DNA of 64,000 bases, from the NCBI GenBank assembly GCA_029449245.1, contig JANATF010000014.1, positions 183,501 to 247,500 on the forward strand. Reading direction: 5' to 3'. This DNA comes from Mortierella alpina (lineage: Eukaryota; Mortierellomycota; Mortierellomycetes; Mortierellales; Mortierellaceae). The stretch's first letter is position 1; every line of letters begins with the position of its first letter. The notes under the pieces are model-generated. The model saw only the letters and a program-made list of their open reading frames with translations, was not told where the DNA came from and ran no database searches. Position numbers and translations under genes: made by a program. Positions 9,670 to 20,609 of the stretch are shown here, piece after piece.

Positions 9670-12468
9670 TTATTGTATTCCTTCATCGTGCATTTCCTTG
9701 ATGCGAGCGCCAGCCTCTGCGCATTCGGAATCGTGCGCCTTAATGTACCATTCCAAAGCCTGGTGTTGATCCTGCGCTACCCCTTTACCATTACGATACA
9801 AGTCGCCGATACTCAATATCGCCATAGCATTTCCACCATCGCTTCCTTTTAGGTACCATTCTAGAGCATTGCCATAGTCCTGCTCGACACCTTGACCATT
9901 CTCATACATATCGCCGATGTTGCACATGGCTGCAGCGTTTCCGGCATCGCTTGCTTTAAGATACCACTCCAAAGCCTTGCCGTAGTCCTGCTCAACACCT
10001 TGACCATTGTTGTACAAGAAGCCTATGCTGTGTTTGGCCCCAGCGTCTCCGGCATCGCTTGCTTTGAGATGCCACTCCATAGCCTTGCCGTAGTCCTGCT
10101 CAACACCTTGACCATTATAGTACAAGAGGCCAATATTGAGGAGACTGGAGGCATTTCCAGCATCGCTTGCCTTCAGATACCACTCCATAGCCTTGCCGTA
10201 GTCCTGCTCAACACCTTGACCATTATAGTACAAGAAGCCTATGTTGTGTTTGGCCCCAGCGTCTCCGGCATCGCTTGCTTTGAGATACCACTCCATAGCC
10301 TTGCCGTAGTCCTGCTCAACACCTTGACCATTATAGTACAATAGGCCAATATTGAGGAGACTGGAAGTATTTCCAGCATCGCTTGCCTTCAGATACCACT
10401 CCATAGCCTTGCCGTAGTCCTGCTCAACACCTTGACCATTCTTGTACAAGAGGCCAATATTGAGGAGACAGGAGGTATCTCCAGCATCGCTTGCTTTGAG
10501 ATACCACTCCATAGCCTTGCCGTAGTCCTGCTCGACACCTTGACCATTTTTGTACAAGAAGCCTATGCTGTGTTTGGCCCCAGCGTCTCCGGCATCGCTT
10601 GCTTTGAGATACCACTCCATAGCCTTGCCGTAATCCTGCTCAACACCTTGACCATTTTTGTACAAGAAACCTATGCTGTGTTTGGCCCCAGCGTCTCCGG
10701 CATCGCTTGCTTTGAGATACCACTCCATAGCCTTGCCGTAGTCCTGCTCAACACCTTGACCATTATAGTACAAGAGGCCAATATTGAGGAGACAGGAGGT
10801 ATCTCCAGCATCGCTTGCTTTGAGATACCACTCCATAGCCTTGCCGTAGTCCTGCTTAACACCTTGACCATTGTCGTACAAGAGGCCAATACCGAAGAGA
10901 CTGGAGGTATTTCCAGCATCGCTTGCCTTCAGATACCACTCCATAGCCTTGCCGTAGTCCTGCTCAACACCTTGACCATTCTTGTACAAGAAGCCAATAC
11001 CGAAGAGACTGGAGGTATTTCCAGCATCGCTTGCTTTGAGATACCACTCCATAGCCTTGCCGTAGTCCTGCTCAACACCTTGACCATTATAGTACAAGAA
11101 GCCTATGTTGTGTTTGGCCCCAGCGTCTCCGGCATCGCTTGCTTTGAGGAACCACTTCACAGCTTTGCTGAAGTCCTGTTCTAGATGACCACCTCTGAAA
11201 TACGTAATACCAATTTGAAGACTGGTAGCTGCTGACCCTACGTCTAAAGCGGTCCTGAACCACTCCATTGATCTTCTGTGGTGTTCGGAAACTCCTGCAT
11301 CGTGATGAACCATGCGATTGTTGAGTCTGCCTTGCTCATTCACTGCCTCTTCTGCCTTGCAGTACCATGACGCCGCCTCACGGTCATCCTGTTCCACACC
11401 ACGACCATACTGATACATCTGACCGATCTTGAGCATTGCTACAGGTACTCCAGCCTCGCTTGCCGCGCGGCACCACTCCAGGGCTTTGCCGTAATCTCGC
11501 ACCACACCAGCACCAGAATAGTACATGGCACCCATCTTGAACATGGCTTCTGCCGACTCACTTCCCCCAGCGGAGCTATTAAACCAATCCATTGTCTTGC
11601 CGATATCGAGCATGTTGCCGTTCTTGAGTATATCCATGACCCCTAACGACTCGCTCGTCCTGAAATATTGTTTCAGGGCCTTAAGATAATGAATCTTCTC
11701 GCCTTTGTTGGCCGCGCGTTCTTGTTGCTGTTCTGGTTCACCTTGTGGATTTGAAGATCGCTCAATATCTGCAAGAATATTCATGGCAGCAGGCCTCCTA
11801 TCAGGCTGCAGCGACCAGCAAATTTGAATGCAGGTTGCATAAGCTTTGGGTGTGTCGTCTGGATACTTCTCTAGGATGCCGTTCAAGATGCAATGCGCCA
11901 TGCCATCGGGAGTGTGTCCGCGATAGGGCTGGGTAGACTCGGATGCCATCTCCCACATAACCATTCCCAACGCATAAACGTCGGACTTGCCTGTGTACAG
12001 CGGGGGATTCTGTAATAACTCGGGTGCCATCCACTGAAGTGTGCCTCCTCCGCCACTCTCGCCAACCCTCGTCGCAAGCCCAAAGTCACATATCCTGGCT
12101 TCTTTGTACTCGGTAACGAGAATGTTGGAGCTCTTGATGTCGCAGTGGATGATACCCTGGGAATGGAGATATGCAAGTCCGAGAGAGATATCTTTGGCAA
12201 TATGCGTCTTGACCTCCCAGCTCTTGAGACCCCTCCCCACTATCGCATCTGCCAGACTGCCACCTTCGACGTACTCCATGACGAGCATGTCATGATGAAC
12301 ATGATAGAACTGGACAATGTTTCTGTGAGTGAGCCGCTTGATGATATCGACTTCCTGCCGTGTGTGCTTGTCTGTCGAATCGAGGAATCTCTTGACCACA
12401 ACCTCATCGAGTCCGTACTTGGCTTTAAAGATTTCAGCTTGGGCACCACTGCCAATCTTTTTTCCCAT
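9670..12468 (-). CDS. Protein kinase fused to Sel1 repeats (932 aa)
   Basis: The ATG at 12468 is fixed by an in-frame TAG 18 nt upstream unless a leader exon exists. Residues 1-235 form a TKL-like kinase: glycine loop GSGAQAEIF (6-14), Lys26 (VVVKRF), Glu39, catalytic HCDIKSSN (108-115), DFG (128-130) and the APE motif (MAPELL). The catalytic loop is HCD rather than HRD, so this is a non-RD kinase. Residues ~300-925 hold about 16 Sel1 repeats of ~36 residues (IGFLYYNGQGVEQDYGKAME), the central 11-12 nearly identical. Sel1-like repeats bind partners; kinase-Sel1 fusions are abundant in some early-diverging fungi. Substrate and pathway are unknown. The glycine loop starts only five residues from the Met, so the N-lobe is unusually short. 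A 28S fragment follows 56 nt beyond the stop. Confidence 0.9.
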   Translation of the reverse strand: MGKKIGSGAQAEIFKAKYGLDEVVVKRFLDSTDKHTRQEVDIIKRLTHRNIVQFYHVHHDMLVMEYVEGGSLADAIVGRGLKSWEVKTHIAKDISLGLAYLHSQGIIHCDIKSSNILVTEYKEARICDFGLATRVGESGGGGTLQWMAPELLQNPPLYTGKSDVYALGMVMWEMASESTQPYRGHTPDGMAHCILNGILEKYPDDTPKAYATCIQICWSLQPDRRPAAMNILADIERSSNPQGEPEQQQERAANKGEKIHYLKALKQYFRTSESLGVMDILKNGNMLDIGKTMDWFNSSAGGSESAEAMFKMGAMYYSGAGVVRDYGKALEWCRAASEAGVPVAMLKIGQMYQYGRGVEQDDREAASWYCKAEEAVNEQGRLNNRMVHHDAGVSEHHRRSMEWFRTALDVGSAATSLQIGITYFRGGHLEQDFSKAVKWFLKASDAGDAGAKHNIGFLYYNGQGVEQDYGKAMEWYLKASDAGNTSSLFGIGFLYKNGQGVEQDYGKAMEWYLKASDAGNTSSLFGIGLLYDNGQGVKQDYGKAMEWYLKASDAGDTSCLLNIGLLYYNGQGVEQDYGKAMEWYLKASDAGDAGAKHSIGFLYKNGQGVEQDYGKAMEWYLKASDAGDAGAKHSIGFLYKNGQGVEQDYGKAMEWYLKASDAGDTSCLLNIGLLYKNGQGVEQDYGKAMEWYLKASDAGNTSSLLNIGLLYYNGQGVEQDYGKAMEWYLKASDAGDAGAKHNIGFLYYNGQGVEQDYGKAMEWYLKASDAGNASSLLNIGLLYYNGQGVEQDYGKAMEWHLKASDAGDAGAKHSIGFLYNNGQGVEQDYGKALEWYLKASDAGNAAAMCNIGDMYENGQGVEQDYGNALEWYLKGSDGGNAMAILSIGDLYRNGKGVAQDQHQALEWYIKAHDSECAEAGARIKEMHDEGIQ
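9855..11165 (-). repeat. Sel1-repeat DNA array, 108-bp units
   Basis: Tandem 108-bp units inside the kinase gene encode GKAMEWYLKASDAG plus two alternating variants of the first helix (AGAKHNIGFLY and TSSLLNIGLLY). Long open frames on the opposite strand across this array (for example 9892-10344 and 10432-11184) are by-products of the repeat. Confidence 0.85.
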
Positions 12469-12980
12469 TTTAATATTGTCTGTCTAGATAGGGAGAGTAC
12501 GTGAGGGAGTTGATACATGTAAGTAATCAGACGGCTTCGAGCAGGGTGGTATTAAAGATATGTATGCTATGGTTTAAACATACCCTGTAGTTAAGAGACC
12601 AGGAGAACATGACAACTAACGGATAAAGGATGAATTACTTGTCGTTTATGAGGAACGCTCCAAAACGATGCTTATGGAGACGACAGAGGGCTAGGTGAGG
12701 ATGTGGGCGTGTTGATGGAGAACGAAAGTGAGAGTGCAATGTGAGCGAGATAAAGCCAAAAAAAAAAAAAAAAAAAAAAAAAGCGTGGGAGCGAACATAA
12801 AATCTTCGCCCTCGGTCCATGGTGTGACGCGTATGTTCTGATTGGCTATTATGCGCATGGTCATTCAGGGTACAACAGTAATACATTACAGTCCCCCGTC
12901 GCAAGATGTGGCAAGTTGCCACAATTAGCGACATTTCTTATATTCTGAGCAATTTGATTGGCTTGTAATTGAGTGTGTTC
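12469..12980. other. Promoter side of the kinase gene, with poly(A) run
   Basis: No coding region seen. A homopolymeric A run lies at about 12759-12782. A CCAAT-type motif (GATTGGCT) occurs near 12955 and again near 13162 and 15870. Confidence 0.4.
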
Positions 12981-15841
12981 ATTCTATCCATTTGGCCTGA
13001 CCTCCCTAAGTGTTTGTCGCATGGTTACGATGTATGCATCGTGACTGCTTGGCCTGAGGTTAGCTGGCGCCAGGATGGGCAATGCGATGAGGGTTAGATT
13101 CAAGCATCATCTCTAAGGTAAAGGCAGTTCCGTGAGGCACAGAAGTGAGTCCCCACTATATGATTGGCTAACCTCAAGACCATACCAGTTTGCATGCTAT
13201 CGGGATGCCCCCGTCTCCGCGTAGCAGGGCGACAACAAATGCTCGTTTTCGCCCTATCCTTTCGATGTCTCCCCTGAAAGGTAGCAAGAGCTCAAATCGC
13301 AGTGCCGAGTTAACCTGGAATGAAAAGTTGGAGCTCCTCGCCCATTTTCACCAATGGTCTCATGATATGAAGGCGTTAGGAGCCAAACCGAGCATCCGGC
13401 GGTTTGAAGAACTATTCAGTAAAAAGAACCGCGTGCAGCGCCTCCTCAAGGAGGAAAAACTGTTGCTGGCCAAAAAAAATATGATGCCAGATGCGGTCGC
13501 AGACACTCGAAGCAGGTTGGAGGATCGGCCGTTCTTACCGGTGGAGTTCATACTTTACGAATGGCTTCGGTATTTCCGCGAGCGTCAAATCCCTATCAAC
13601 CACAAGGTGCTTCGCCTCCTGGCCCAAGACGTCTACTGGTCATGGTCTGCTCGACACGGTCCTTTGAAGGACAAGCAAGGTAGAGGACCGACTTGGTCCT
13701 CGGATTGGGCAAACAAGTTTGTCAAATCTTGGGCTTTGAAATACTACAAGATGACGGGCGAAGCGGCCTCGGTGAACTGGGATGATATCAAGGAAGAGGC
13801 CGAGACCATCAAGACCAAGCTGGACCAGTATGAGCTCAAGGACATATACAACTGTGACGAGACGGGGATCTACACGAAATGGCTGACAAGCTGGACGCTT
13901 GACACTATGAAGAGGTCAGGAGTGAAGCCGCAAAAAGGAGATCGCATATCGGTTCTTTTTTGCGTGAATGCCACGGGTACTGATAAGAGAAAGCCTCTCA
14001 TTTTATGTGAGTACAGTGTCTATGCCCTAGTCGGTCGTCGCTTGCTTCTGCACACTTTGCATCATATCTTTGAGGCTGATGCTACTACAGCTTTGAATAT
14101 GCCGAATAGCCTCTCTCCTTTTACCAAGGCACAGTTGGAACTGCAGCCCGACGAGCAACGAGTCGCCTACATGCGCAAAGTTGTCTTCAAAGGCTGGTTG
14201 GAACGATTTTCCGAGAGCATCAGACAGGAGTCGCCTGACCGCAAGATCCTGCTGCTCATGGACAGCGCGCCTGGCCATCTCATCATGGACGATTCTGCGT
14301 TTATGGAAACAATCTCGAACATTGAGATCGTCACGCTACCCAAGAACTCGACCTCAATGACCCAGCCACTGGACGCTGGCATGATTGCCGTCTTCAAAAA
14401 CTATTACCAAGACTTTTTGGCGATCTCAACAATGGTACATCGCCAACAGCTTCTTCGACGACCCAGTAACGCCAGAAGAGTGGCTTCTCACATCCCAAAC
14501 TACATTGCGTGGAAGCACATTGTTCAAGCTTGGAACCTCGTTACACCTGAGACCGTCCGCCATTGCTTTCGACATGTCCCACTGTTCAGTGAACGTCATC
14601 GTAAGGCTCTTTCCACAACGCAAGAAGAAGATCGGGTGGTCGAAATGGCTCGAAAACGGATCAGCCTCAGCATCGCAAACGTGAACGGAAAAAAAAATGG
14701 CACAGAACTGGACGCGCCTCAAAGCGATAGCCTTGAGAACGACGCCATGCGGCAGTCATGGGACGAATCAGTACTTCAATGGTCGGCTCATGTAGACGCT
14801 CAAGATCGACGCGTCCTCCAAGCTGTCATCAAAGAGAAACCATGGATGCAGCATTCAAGTCGAGGAGGAACCAGTGAGGTGGCGATCTCCCTTGTCGACG
14901 CATCCGTGATACTGCCATTGTCACTTCCCCCACAAGGGAAAGGGTCCTACAAGAGTCTGGACAAGACCGAAGAGAGTGATCTTTTGTCACATCTCGACAC
15001 GCCAGAGATGCACTTCAATCGACTGCATTCAGAACTGGGAGGATCTGGATTTGTAGCGGCCAAGTGTGAAGAACTGCGGACCAATCCAGTTTTTACCAGA
15101 TTCTTCACTCCAAAAGGTGTACGCCCAGGGAATAGTGACGACGAGATCAGCGAAGATGAGGACCCTGATGATCTTGACTTTCATTCTCCCTCGCCTCTGG
15201 AGGTCTTGACCGAAATGATTACCAAGACAGTCGGCCGAGGATGCAAATCTAGGAAAGTGGACTTCCATGTGAGGCCGTCTGCGGGTTCAGAATCTTCAGA
15301 TACAGAATTGTCTGGAATTGCCTCGAGCGGGAACGAGTCGTCTTCGGGTCACTCTGGAAACGACAGGGTCGAGAATGCTGGAACGAGGCGAACACAGGCA
15401 GAAATGGAAGAACGAGGCGAAGTTTTGCGTAAGGCTGCTGAGATTCTTTTGGAGGATACCCGGCTCCTCCAGGAGAGGAGGCGTCTGGACACAATTGAGA
15501 GTCTAGAGATCGCTTACGATTGCACCATGGCACGCGACAAGATTTATTTTGTCAGCTACCTCAAGGAACAGCTGGCAGCAAAGGCCAAGTTGGCCCTTGA
15601 ACTAGAGACGATGGATCATCTCGTAAACAATCCTTTTTATGTAGAAGCACAATAAAGATATGACAACAATTACTACTAGAACTGTACAATGGCTACGGCG
15701 AGTGAAAACACTTCAGAGTATGGCATGGAGGTAGAACATTCGCTAGACGTTTTTGCAATGCGCCTTCTTGGGCTTGAACCACGTCCTCCAATGGAATGGC
15801 TGAAAATTTCGCTTAGAGAGGTCAGGTCAAACGGATAGAAT
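12981..15841 (+). mobile_element. Candidate pogo-type DNA transposon
   Basis: Inverted repeats of 32 bp, 28 of 32 matching, lie at 12981-13012 and 15810-15841 (left arm starts ATTCTATCC.TTTG.CCTGA). They enclose a single pogo/Tigger-type transposase gene, giving a 2.86-kb unit. I found no clear TA target duplication directly outside the repeats, so the true ends may lie a few bases away, or the repeats may be subterminal. Confidence 0.5.
13205..15655 (+). CDS. Pogo/Tigger-like DDE transposase (about 816 aa)
   Basis: The first ATG in frame is at 13205. An N-terminal helical region (residues ~25-180) fits the CENP-B/pogo-type DNA-binding part. The DDE_1 catalytic core follows: YNCDETGIY (D~218), LLLMDSAPGH (D~353) and TQPLDAGMIAVFK (D~390), giving a DD36D triad typical of pogo superfamily enzymes. 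A stretch at 14007-14090 begins GTGAGT and ends CTACTACAG, is 84 nt long and keeps the frame open; it interrupts the catalytic fold and is probably an intron, so the mature protein would be about 788 aa. The C-terminal third is acidic, then coiled-coil. The frame is intact, so the enzyme may be active or domesticated. Confidence 0.85.
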   Translation: MPPSPRSRATTNARFRPILSMSPLKGSKSSNRSAELTWNEKLELLAHFHQWSHDMKALGAKPSIRRFEELFSKKNRVQRLLKEEKLLLAKKNMMPDAVADTRSRLEDRPFLPVEFILYEWLRYFRERQIPINHKVLRLLAQDVYWSWSARHGPLKDKQGRGPTWSSDWANKFVKSWALKYYKMTGEAASVNWDDIKEEAETIKTKLDQYELKDIYNCDETGIYTKWLTSWTLDTMKRSGVKPQKGDRISVLFCVNATGTDKRKPLILCEYSVYALVGRRLLLHTLHHIFEADATTALNMPNSLSPFTKAQLELQPDEQRVAYMRKVVFKGWLERFSESIRQESPDRKILLLMDSAPGHLIMDDSAFMETISNIEIVTLPKNSTSMTQPLDAGMIAVFKNYYQDFLAISTMVHRQQLLRRPSNARRVASHIPNYIAWKHIVQAWNLVTPETVRHCFRHVPLFSERHRKALSTTQEEDRVVEMARKRISLSIANVNGKKNGTELDAPQSDSLENDAMRQSWDESVLQWSAHVDAQDRRVLQAVIKEKPWMQHSSRGGTSEVAISLVDASVILPLSLPPQGKGSYKSLDKTEESDLLSHLDTPEMHFNRLHSELGGSGFVAAKCEELRTNPVFTRFFTPKGVRPGNSDDEISEDEDPDDLDFHSPSPLEVLTEMITKTVGRGCKSRKVDFHVRPSAGSESSDTELSGIASSGNESSSGHSGNDRVENAGTRRTQAEMEERGEVLRKAAEILLEDTRLLQERRRLDTIESLEIAYDCTMARDKIYFVSYLKEQLAAKAKLALELETMDHLVNNPFYVEAQ

Positions 15842-16044
15842 ACACTGGTAAAAGAGTTTCTGGCTGCATGATTGGCTGAAACGATCTCTGTTTGTTGACA
15901 CCGCTGGCGGGCAGTGTAGCCAGGTGGACAGAGCCTCTATGCTTGTTCCCTTTCCACCCCCTCCTCTTGTGTTTTTCCTCCTCACGTTTTACCAATGCAA
16001 ACTACATTCACAATCAAACAGCAACATTCATTCATTCGAGCCAA

Positions 16045-19000
16045 ATGGTGAACAAGCCTAGAGGAACCAAACGCCCAGCATCTCAACCAGCATCTGCATC
16101 AGCACAACAACAACACGAAGAGCCACAGGAGCCTCAGGAACCAACCATTCAGCAAGCACAGGAAGCTCCATTCGAGCACCCAAAGGAAGCACCCGCCCAA
16201 CCATTGCAGCCAACCTCATCTCAACAAACGCAACCTGCATCACCTCAGCAAACACAGCAATCTCAATCTCAAACTCAAACTCAGACTTCACAATCACAAG
16301 TACAACCGCTTTCACAACCGCTTTCACAACCGCTCTCACAACCGCCCTCACAACCGCCTTCACAACCGCCTTCACAATCTCAGCCAAATGACTCCTCGTG
16401 CAGCGCTTCGTCTTCGGCGCCCACGACAGTAAGATCCTCAAAGAAGCGCAAGACGACGGGTATGATGATGTTTAATGCTTTTTATGTACGCCGTGCTATT
16501 TTCAGCCCTTACTTACACCTTATGGTCGCCTAGATCCGTCGACCACCTTTGAGTCCGACGTCTCGGATGGATCTTCGTCCGAACCAGAGCTGAAACTCAG
16601 TCCTCCGGTTCTGCCACCGAAGGGAAAACGAGGGCCTCGGGCGAAGCGTACAGCCAGCCGCGCCGAGGGTATGTATTCCAGAGACCGCTGTGATTTTTAC
16701 CTATGTCATCTCGGAGGATCTAACGGTTTGAAACGATCTTTTTCTATTGCAGAGGAGTTTAGTAGCTTGATGAGAGAGCTGGTGACACTTCCTACTCTCC
16801 AATCTGTTGCCGAGAGCGAAGTCCAGGAAGACAGTTCGTCAGCAAGCGATGCGCATCAGAGAGCTCTAACGCTCCGAGTTCAAGGCATGGGTCTCGCCAA
16901 CGAAAATTTGGCAGCCAATACCAAGGAGCAGTATACAACGTACCTTAGACTCTTCCGGGTAAGGATGTTATAAATGCCCATCGATTCAGTCATATTGGTT
17001 TTGTTCACTGGCCGACCTGTTGTCCGATCAACAGTTCAAGAAATCTTATATGCGAGTCATGATTTCATCTCTTGTTCTCTTGTAGGATTTTTGTAACGAG
17101 ACGTATGCGTTCGAAAACGACCTTCGATTTGAGGTGCACGAGAACAAAGTCCTTGTGTTCTTCAAGGACATCATGTTTAAAAGAAAGACACCAAAGGTCT
17201 TCAAGCCCGGCGACACGAAAGATGTTAGGATGGCGATCGCCTTGGCACCTCATGAAACAAAGGCTGCGCGACGAGCTGTTGACCTACGCTTGTGTAAGTT
17301 CTGTCCGGTTATGTAAGAGATGAGAAGTGGTCAGGCATTGGTATGAGCAGAATCTGTATACCTTGTGTTCCTGCATTCAAATTTTTTCTGTCTTTCTGGT
17401 GCTTTCAACCAGTTTTAAAAGACGTCGAGCCGGAAGCGGACAACACCAAGATTCTCCATGGCCTATGTGAGGGCGCAACTATGGATCAAGCACTGAAAGC
17501 GCTAGTCCATCTGCAGACTCGGCAGATCCAGCGCATTGTCAGCCCCAACTCGGCATCGGCCTTGCGAGGCAGTAAGGCTGTCAAGGAGATCCTTGCCAAA
17601 TACAGCAACGATCTTGTATATGGTGAATTGGTCAATCACCGCAACTGGTCTGCCTCTTGTACAGTTCGAAACACCTACTCGATTGACGAGCATTTGAGGT
17701 ATGAGATGATTATGAGTTCGTTCAAGAGCCGCGTGGTACGATACTATGTTGAATATATCAATAGTGACATCTTGTATTATTCCTGTCGTTAGGTGTCTTC
17801 TAGACTCTTGGCAGCAGCCTGTGTCAGCATCGTCGCCTTCGATGAAGCTGCATCTTTCACTCGCAATCAGACACGCTATGATGCTGCGGGATGAAGATCT
17901 TCGAGGAGTCAGTTATTCAGACATTTTCATTGATCCTGCCACCAATCTAGTAGGCGGTGCACAGAACTTGGTCTACCTGATGTTTGCCTTCCACAGAGGT
18001 AAAACCAACAAAAGTGGGAAGCTGCTCTATGGCACAGCTGTTAGGCATTCTGATGTGCGTCGTTGCAGTGTTGGTGCACTTGGGTTTTACTTTTATGACT
18101 TGTTCCACGTAAGTATACTCTCGCTCTACTTACCTAGCATGTGGGTTATAGCTTTTGACATGAACATAACAAACATTTTACATGAAATGGGTACGACTCT
18201 AGGTGAAGAACGAGCCCCGCCAAACTTTGATGACCCCAACTGGGTCAATACAAAACTTCTTCACAGCTGGCCCGACCTCGCGGCTGAGGTGTCATACGAA
18301 GGCCAAAGGGACGCTACAAGCACCGTTTTCCAGCGCCAGCACGTATCGTGCCGTCATATAACCCATTCTGGTCGGCACAGTGGCTCAAGCGAAGCCAAAT
18401 TGTTACGGATCAGGCGCGAGGATATCAGGAAGGCAGGTCGATGGATTCAAAACACCAGCAAAATGGACGCTTTCTACGACGACGACCCCTCTTACAGCTT
18501 CGGGTTGGAGATGGCCGGTTTTCTGGGCGGGAAAGTTCCTTTCCACCTCAAACGGAACGAGGTTACGCCTAGTTTGGAGCTGCAGCGGCAAATATTCCCT
18601 TTCATCGAGTCGGCATGCGGTCCTCCAGGCAGCTCTGAATACGAGGAATGGCAGAAGGAGTGCGTGCATGAAATGGAAGAAAGAAACGTGAACGATTCTT
18701 CCCAGCTCAGCAGCACCATGCCTCTGCAATATGACCCTAACGTCCGAGGCGTTGTCCCACGCAACACACGACAGTCTGATCTAGCGAAAAAATGTTTTCT
18801 GAAAGCTCTCCTTCGCTTGCGACGAGCGATACTTCAGGATGCAGGAGAATATCTCTCTCGCTTCAAGAACGTGAAATCTCCTTTATTGGAGCTTGGGGTG
18901 TTCACGATGCCGGCATTCAAGATCTTCAAGGAACAGATGGAGGCAGCATTGGACACAAAAGATGTAGCATTACCGGTGGACATGCACCCCAATGTGAAGC

Positions 19001-19869
19001 ACGTTCTGCAGAATCAGCAACAACTCATCGTGCGACAAGGAGAGATTATGAGCAGGGTGCCAGGAAACCTTGAGAGCATGAGGTATGAGGTACAGCGTCT
19101 TCGGGGCCATGCGGCTGAACACCTAGATCAAGCCATGCTGTATTTGGACGCAAAGTTTGACTACGGCATAAGCTACGCGAGAGATTATGCCCTCCGCATC
19201 GAGTCCAAATTGGATTACTTGATCAACCGGATCGGACCCCACGGTTCCTGGCTACCATGTGCGTCACCGATCTACGGATACTATCCTTCTCCCGCACCAC
19301 AGGCCGCCTTCCAGCATCAATATGAATCTCGATCAACAGAGGGATCGTCACATCCTCCTCGAGGACCCGCTCCAGTGTCAACGACGGCGTCGGCACCTCC
19401 TCGATGGACCCCTGTCTCCCATCAACAGCCGCTGCTGCAAGAGGCTACGCAGACCACGACGACAACAGAGACAACGACTACCACAACAGCCACAACTGCG
19501 ACAACCACTACCAGCTTGGTGATTGGCAGCCTCAAAGTTAATTACAGGTTACAAGACGTGGCAGATATCTGCGCTGAGGTTCAACAATATGATCAGGAAA
19601 TGCAAAAGGCCGGCAAGAAAAAAGTGCCCATGCTCGAGCGGAAACACCAGAAACAAGTTAGCAACAAGAGGCATGTCCTGAAGGAGGTTGAACATTTGGC
19701 CGCAAAACTGGGAGTAGAAGATGTTGGCCTTGGGAAGGAGGAAGCCTTCCATAAGGCGATATCGAGGCTGAATGTGCTAAAGCAAACAAACTGTTGGTCA
19801 GTAAACCAGCTGATCGATTATTGCCGCGTTGAGAAGGCAACCAGAGATAAGGCCCAAGTGGCCAAGTAG
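16045..19869 (+). CDS. Crypton-type tyrosine recombinase, seven exons (1078 aa)
   Basis: Proposed exons: 16045-16459, 16534-16668, 16753-16958, 17086-17293, 17413-17698, 17793-18112 and 18203-19869; the sum is 3237 nt and stays in frame. The N-terminus is Gln/Pro/Ser-rich with QSQTQTQ and SQPLSQP repeats and a basic KKRK patch. A core-binding helix region (NTKEQYTTYLRLFRD) precedes the tyrosine recombinase domain: first Arg in LRDEDLRGVSYSDIF, box II THSGRHSG (H-x-x-R), GRW, and the candidate nucleophile Tyr in AFYDD. The C-terminus is Thr-rich then helical. Fungal Cryptons move by such recombinases through a circular DNA intermediate, without inverted repeats. The sixth intron uses the donor GTATAC at 18113, because the stronger-looking GTAAGT four bases earlier would break the frame. 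No element ends were identified. Confidence 0.75.
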
Positions 19870-20609
19870 CTAATAAAGGATGGGTAGAAGGTTACAGCTA
19901 GAGAACAGGAAATATTCAAGCCTGGATGGAGTATTTTATGAGTTTGGATGTATGCTTGTCTATGTGAGATATAAATATGTGTGTATGTGTGTGTGGGCGT
20001 GAGCGGGTGCTTGGATGAGGGAGCGGATGTAGTGGTGCAGCAGTGGGGTGGTCGGGCAGTCGATCGGTGGTTAATTGGGGTTTGGAGATTCGAAGAAGTG
20101 AGGAATGGAGGATGAGATTCAGTTGTGGGCAGCATGGGGTGGGAGACATGGTGGACTAATTCTCCTCAGGAACGGGTCTCTCAATGACACCTGGCCAGTA
20201 TCCATACGATTTCTCCTTTTCTCACACATCTGGGAGAAATGCGACTGGCGGCGTATCAGAAATCTTACAGCCAACCATTTCTCACCATTATCATATCAAC
20301 CTGTGTAAGTGTAATCTGGTATACGGTTACTGTACAGTATGCACAGGTCACAAATCACCTTGGGGCCGAAATTCACAGCGGATGCACTGCCGCATGTCAC
20401 ATGATTTACATTCTTTCTCCGAGTACTCGCCCTGGGCTTTGCTCTAGTACTGATCCGGAGTGCAAAAGTACTCGTTTTCAGGGCGGTAATGAATACATTC
20501 AAAGCGAAATCTACAGAGATTGAATAGTATGACTAGAGAATAGAATACATTGAATAGATGGGAGGGATAAGAGGGAACTGTTCTACTCTGTATTGTCAGA
20601 AGATTATGC
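19870..20609. other. Gap between two convergent Crypton genes
   Basis: No gene seen. It holds the two 3' flanks, with a TG-rich stretch near 19975-19996. Short frames here lack domains. Confidence 0.4.

Noticed and set aside
9892-11184. Plus-strand open frames rich in IACFEIPLHSLAVVLLNT
   Set aside because: Antisense of the Sel1 repeat array in the kinase gene.
12759-12782. Poly(A) run as a sign of retrotransposition
   Set aside because: No element end or target duplication could be linked to it; treated as a simple repeat.
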